DNA of 5,100 bases from Actinomycetes bacterium (lineage in GTDB: Bacteria; Actinomycetota; Acidimicrobiia; Spongiisociales; UBA4744), in assembly GCA_024641205.1 (NCBI GenBank), contig JAHEDM010000209.1, forward strand, positions 1 to 5,100. Direction: 5' to 3'. Shown piece after piece: positions 4,193 to 5,100 of this stretch. How positions within the stretch are numbered: the stretch's first letter is position 1; each line of letters begins with the position of its first letter. Under the pieces are notes generated by a model. The model saw only the letters and a program-made list of their open reading frames with translations. It ran no database searches and was not told the origin of the DNA. The position numbers and the translations under genes are program-made.

Positions 4193-5100
4193 TTAGTGTG
4201 GTGCAGCTTGCATTAGGCCCCCGTCGAGAGCCTCGAGCCCGGCCTCCCCTATGGTGTGCAGTTTCATGAGGTTCGTAGAAGACTGCTGGTTGGGTGGAAT
4301 CCCGGCCACCATCACCACCCCTTCACCGACGCCACAGGTGTCCATCCGAATGAGAGCTGCTTCGGCGGCAGAAATCATGACGTCCGTGTGGTCGAGGCGA
4401 ACGAAATTGTTGGGGATTACCCCCCAATAGAGAGCCATCCGGCGCAACGTTGATTGCTCGGGCGTGAAGGCCATGATTTGGGCGCTCGGACGGTATTTGG
4501 ACAGCAACAACGCGGTGTTGCCAGATTCCGTGAAGGCGACGATCGTCTGTAGATCAAGATCGGTGGCTGCTTCCACGGCAGCTTTGGCGGTGGCCGACGC
4601 GAAGGTCAGATGCCTCGCCATGAAAGCGGCGCTGGCCTCTTCTTTCGAAGCGGGCGACTTCTCCGCCTCCCGGCAGATCGTGTTCATCACTTCAACCGTG
4701 CGGACCGGATACTTCCCAATTGCGGTTTCGCCGCTCAGCATCACGGCGTCGGTGCCGTTGAGGACCGCATTGGTCACGTCGGTGACTTCTGCCCTGGTCG
4801 GACGGACTGCGTTGATCATCGATTCGAGCATCTCCGTGGCGGTGATCGAAACAATCCCCGCCCGATTGGTCCTGGCGAGGATGTCGCGCTGCACGGCCGG
4901 GATCGTCTCGAGGGGAAGCTGCACGCCGAGATCTCCGCGGGCCACCATGGCACCCTGAGCAACCTCCAGGATGGCGTCGAGGTTCTCGTAGGCAGCGGCC
5001 AGTTCGATCTTGGCGATAATAGGCGTCGACCCTCCTGCCAGTTCGGCTACTTCCTGTATTTCGGCAGCCGCCTGCACGAACGAAGCGGCGACGAAATCGA
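4193..5100 (-). CDS. pyk: Pyruvate kinase (partial, N-terminus beyond right edge)
   Basis: About 301 C-terminal residues are visible, starting DFVAASFVQ; bacterial enzymes are usually near 470-480. The enzyme transfers phosphate from phosphoenolpyruvate to ADP, giving pyruvate and ATP in the last step of glycolysis. Counting from the first visible residue, the catalytic lysine is K30 in IIAKIE. E32 and D56 (VARGDLGV) are the divalent-metal ligands, T88 lies in ITATEMLESM and S122 in AVMLSGETA. The C-terminal domain carries SGNTALLLSKYRPSA, LRRMALYWGV and the closing GIPPNQQSSTNLMKLHTIG. The reading frame continues open to the edge, and the GTG at 5077 lies inside the DFVAASFV motif, so it is not the start. 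Slight departures from the usual wording are IEL where IEN is common and ATEML where ATQML is common; both are probably harmless. The 109-aa gene follows 35 bp downstream. Confidence 0.97.
   Translation of the reverse strand, partial: DFVAASFVQAAAEIQEVAELAGGSTPIIAKIELAAAYENLDAILEVAQGAMVARGDLGVQLPLETIPAVQRDILARTNRAGIVSITATEMLESMINAVRPTRAEVTDVTNAVLNGTDAVMLSGETAIGKYPVRTVEVMNTICREAEKSPASKEEASAAFMARHLTFASATAKAAVEAATDLDLQTIVAFTESGNTALLLSKYRPSAQIMAFTPEQSTLRRMALYWGVIPNNFVRLDHTDVMISAAEAALIRMDTCGVGEGVVMVAGIPPNQQSSTNLMKLHTIGEAGLEALDGGLMQAAPH

Noticed and set aside
4464..4958. Plus-strand open frame of 164 residues opposite pyruvate kinase
   Set aside because: The minus strand encodes unmistakable pyruvate kinase motifs through this interval.

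Overview
The window looks like a chromosomal housekeeping segment from a high-GC actinobacterium. An Acidimicrobiia-type organism is my best guess. That rests on GC-rich codon use, Thr-rich linkers in exported proteins, starts preceded by a -10-like hexamer exactly 6 nt away instead of a Shine-Dalgarno sequence, and a VanW/YoaR-type envelope protein with a Thr-rich tail. No sequence search was possible, so the taxonomic call is inference.

Left part (1-1050). The receiver domain of a response regulator runs off the left edge on the minus strand. It is divergent from a plus-strand gene for a small exported protein: an N-terminal hydrophobic segment, a ~67-residue Thr/Pro linker and a ~75-residue C-terminal domain with two cysteines. 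The ~110-bp divergent intergenic region holds three hexamers spaced exactly 11 bp apart, the layout of OmpR/PhoB-family binding sites. This suggests that the regulator controls the exported protein. After that gene come six perfect CAGCAAC heptamers and two short hairpins, in the gap before the next, converging gene.

Middle (1051-3831). A stand-alone PD-(D/E)XK nuclease of the RecB/AddB/Cas4 type, with a four-cysteine Fe-S cluster pattern, is read leftwards. It diverges from a large membrane-anchored VanW-family protein read rightwards. Their shared ~75-bp promoter region carries two copies of a palindromic dodecamer 16 bp apart, covering the -35 regions of both predicted promoters. It looks like a shared operator.

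Right part (3828-5100). The VanW gene meets a 109-aa hypothetical gene tail to tail, with a 4-bp overlap of stop codons. The hypothetical gene lies 35 bp downstream of, and probably in one operon with, pyruvate kinase (C-terminal ~301 residues visible, cut by the right edge).

No mobile element, CRISPR array, tRNA or rRNA gene was seen. The most interesting material is regulatory (the 11-bp-phased repeats, the tandem palindromes and the apparent leaderless starts), plus two poorly described proteins: the Thr-linker exported protein beside the regulator and the 109-aa partner of pyruvate kinase.
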